Origin: Gammaproteobacteria bacterium
GTDB lineage: Bacteria > Pseudomonadota > Gammaproteobacteria > SZUA-152
Assembly: GCA_024762755.1 (NCBI GenBank)
Contig: JANTGX010000009.1
Coordinates: forward strand, 1 to 23,074
DNA length: 23,074 bases
Direction: 5' to 3'
The notes under the pieces: model-generated
Told to the model about the DNA's origin: nothing
What the model saw: the letters and a program-made list of their open reading frames with translations, nothing else
Database searches by the model: none
Shown: one piece after another, positions 21,963 through 23,074 of the stretch
Numbering within the stretch: position 1 is the first letter of the stretch
How the letters are laid out: every line of letters begins with the position of its first letter
Program-made: the position numbers and the translations under genes

Positions 21963-22376
21963 ATGCCAGAGACCATCGATGTCCGTCTCGTCTTCGACTT
22001 CAAGGGCCGGCGGCACGACCTGCGCAGCCGCATCGATCTCGCCCCCTACCTGCGCCGGGGAGCGGAGCCGCCGGATCTGCATCAGATCCTTGCCCGCGAC
22101 AATGCCATCGACCCCTATTCCTATGAATACGAATCCCTGCAGATGGAGACGCCGGAGATCGTCGCCGCACAAGGGCTGGCGCGGGAGCATCTGCATCAGG
22201 GTCGGCTGGACTGGCCGGGGCTGAGCGAGGCCTATGCCGAGCGGCAGCGGCTCGAGGCCATCGGCCGCATCGCCCAGGCGCAACTCGGCGTCGAAGACCT
22301 CTCACTGCGGCCCGACCTGCGAGACGCCCTGCTGGCCGCCTACCGGGCCGGCGCCGCGGCGGGAGAGGGGGACTGA
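21963..22376 (+). CDS. Hypothetical protein, 137 residues
   Basis: I do not recognise this family. The chosen ATG follows a GGGAG site by seven bases and gives MPETIDVRLVFDFKGRRHD; a longer open frame begins at 21885 but has no such site. The first half looks like an alpha/beta domain with VRLVFDFKGRRH as a strand pair and DPYSYEYESLQ as an aromatic acidic stretch. The second half is helical and rich in Ala, Arg and Leu. There is no signal peptide, no membrane segment and no Cys. It is transcribed away from moaB and converges with the porin gene 41 bases on. Composition fits the host. Confidence 0.78.
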   Translation: MPETIDVRLVFDFKGRRHDLRSRIDLAPYLRRGAEPPDLHQILARDNAIDPYSYEYESLQMETPEIVAAQGLAREHLHQGRLDWPGLSEAYAERQRLEAIGRIAQAQLGVEDLSLRPDLRDALLAAYRAGAAAGEGD

Positions 22377-22417
22377 CGGCGTCCGGCGACTCCCGTTATC
22401 CTGGTCGTCAGTGATTC

Positions 22418-23044
22418 CTAGAACCGCAGCGGTTGGCTCAGACCGATGGCGTATTTCGTCCCGCCCAACTGATCGGCCGCGCTGTGCACCACGTCGGCAT
22501 GGACCGACAGCTGTTTGAACGACTTGTGGATGTGCAGCCCGGTATCCATGAAGTCGGTCCCGTCTTTGGGGTAGGTGTTGCCGGCATGCAGGGTGACGGT
22601 CACCCGCTGGGGAAACCGGTGTTGGGCGTTGAGCTGCAGATAGTTGCCACCCTCGTTGGTCGCAAAGGCCGCACTCAGGGCCTTGTAGCTGCTGCCCACA
22701 TAGAGTTCGTTGACGGTGTCCCGGGTGGTGTTGGGGAAGTTGTACGAGATGACCCCCAGGTCGACACCCATTTCCCCCAGTTTGCGTTTGATCCCGCCAC
22801 CGTAGTCCACCTCCATGGCCATCTCACCGTTGTCGTCCACGTTGTTGGTCTTGCCGAAGGCATACACACCGTTTTTATGTTGGTAATTCAGGCCGGCAAA
22901 CATGAAGCCGCCGTCGTTGGTGACCGTGGTTCCGTGGAAGAAGCCGTTGCTGCTCAGCCCGGCGTTGCCGGAGAGGTCGGCCAAGGCCGGCCCTGCGCCG
23001 AGGAGAGTGAGTCCTAGGAGGCCGCTGGCGAAGGTCTTGTGCAT
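22418..23044 (-). CDS. TorF-family putative porin
   Basis: A 208-residue outer-membrane protein of the TorF family (older name Gcw_chp / TIGR02001). The signal peptide MHKTFASGLLGLTLLGAGPALA is cleaved after residue 22. The mature protein begins DLSGNAGLSSNGFFHGTTVTN and shows alternating hydrophobic and polar residues typical of a beta barrel, with Asn/Gly-rich turns, and ends in a Phe (QPLRF), the usual signal for outer-membrane insertion. Family members are predicted porins of unknown substrate. A GGAG site precedes the ATG. It is near the lower end of the family length range but has no visible damage. The promoter would lie beyond the end of the window. Confidence 0.88.
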   Translation of the reverse strand: MHKTFASGLLGLTLLGAGPALADLSGNAGLSSNGFFHGTTVTNDGGFMFAGLNYQHKNGVYAFGKTNNVDDNGEMAMEVDYGGGIKRKLGEMGVDLGVISYNFPNTTRDTVNELYVGSSYKALSAAFATNEGGNYLQLNAQHRFPQRVTVTLHAGNTYPKDGTDFMDTGLHIHKSFKQLSVHADVVHSAADQLGGTKYAIGLSQPLRF

Positions 23045-23074
23045 GGTATGTCTCCAATGGGTGTCGATTTAGAC

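Noticed and set aside
1..23074. CRISPR array, tRNA or rRNA genes, insertion sequences, integrase or phage genes
   Set aside because: I looked for regularly spaced repeats, cloverleaf patterns with CCA-type ends, transposase motifs and terminal inverted repeats, and saw none.

Overview
The window looks like a chromosomal segment of a GC-rich gammaproteobacterium, most plausibly a Chromatiales-type or related sulfur-oxidising lineage. The evidence is the miaA-hfq-hflX-hflK-hflC-yjeT-(hisZ)-purA order (a gammaproteobacterial hallmark), the ilvB-ilvN-ilvC / psd-pssA / leuA order, a TorF-type putative porin, and the protein character throughout. The lineage assignment is inference; there is no rRNA or other marker gene here. 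I see no tRNA, rRNA, CRISPR, insertion sequence, integrase or phage gene.

Layout. Positions 1-4566 are an accessory stretch. It holds an A+T-rich orphan gene (43-834), a small Tat-exported four-cysteine protein (997-1320), a spermidine-synthase-like gene (minus), an unrecognised helical protein (2143-2697), and a minus-strand cluster that in transcription order encodes DUF3579, an MIF-family tautomerase, a DUF4124 protein and a DsbA-like protein. Positions 4567-8184 hold the branched-chain amino acid genes ilvB-ilvN-ilvC, preceded by a promoter and a terminator-like hairpin in the leader and closed by an intrinsic terminator. Positions 8240-9719 hold the phospholipid genes psd-pssA. Positions 9726-11562 hold leuA behind a strong sigma70-type promoter and a short open reading frame ending in a cluster of Leu codons, which I read as a leucine attenuator.

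Positions 11566-13792 carry a family 4 uracil-DNA glycosylase, rimI and miaA, tightly coupled. Positions 13871-20522 carry hfq, hflX, hflK, hflC, yjeT (DUF2065), hisZ and purA: RNA chaperone, ribosome-rescue GTPase, FtsH-regulating membrane complex, histidine-pathway regulator and purine synthesis. The end (20694-23044) has a NERD-domain membrane protein and moaB on the minus strand, an unrecognised 137-residue protein on the plus strand, and a TorF-family porin on the minus strand.

The most interesting points: the phosphatidylserine decarboxylase homologue keeps the Asp and His of the self-cleavage triad but has Gly where the pyruvoyl-forming Ser should be; leuA has a previously unannotated Leu-rich leader peptide with competing hairpins; ilvB has a clean terminator hairpin in its leader but no leader peptide; and the hflX-hflK gap contains a terminator-like hairpin plus a nine-base alternative partner. 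I found no obvious defence system or novel multi-gene machine. The four-cysteine Tat protein and the orphan genes are the best candidates for undescribed protein biology.
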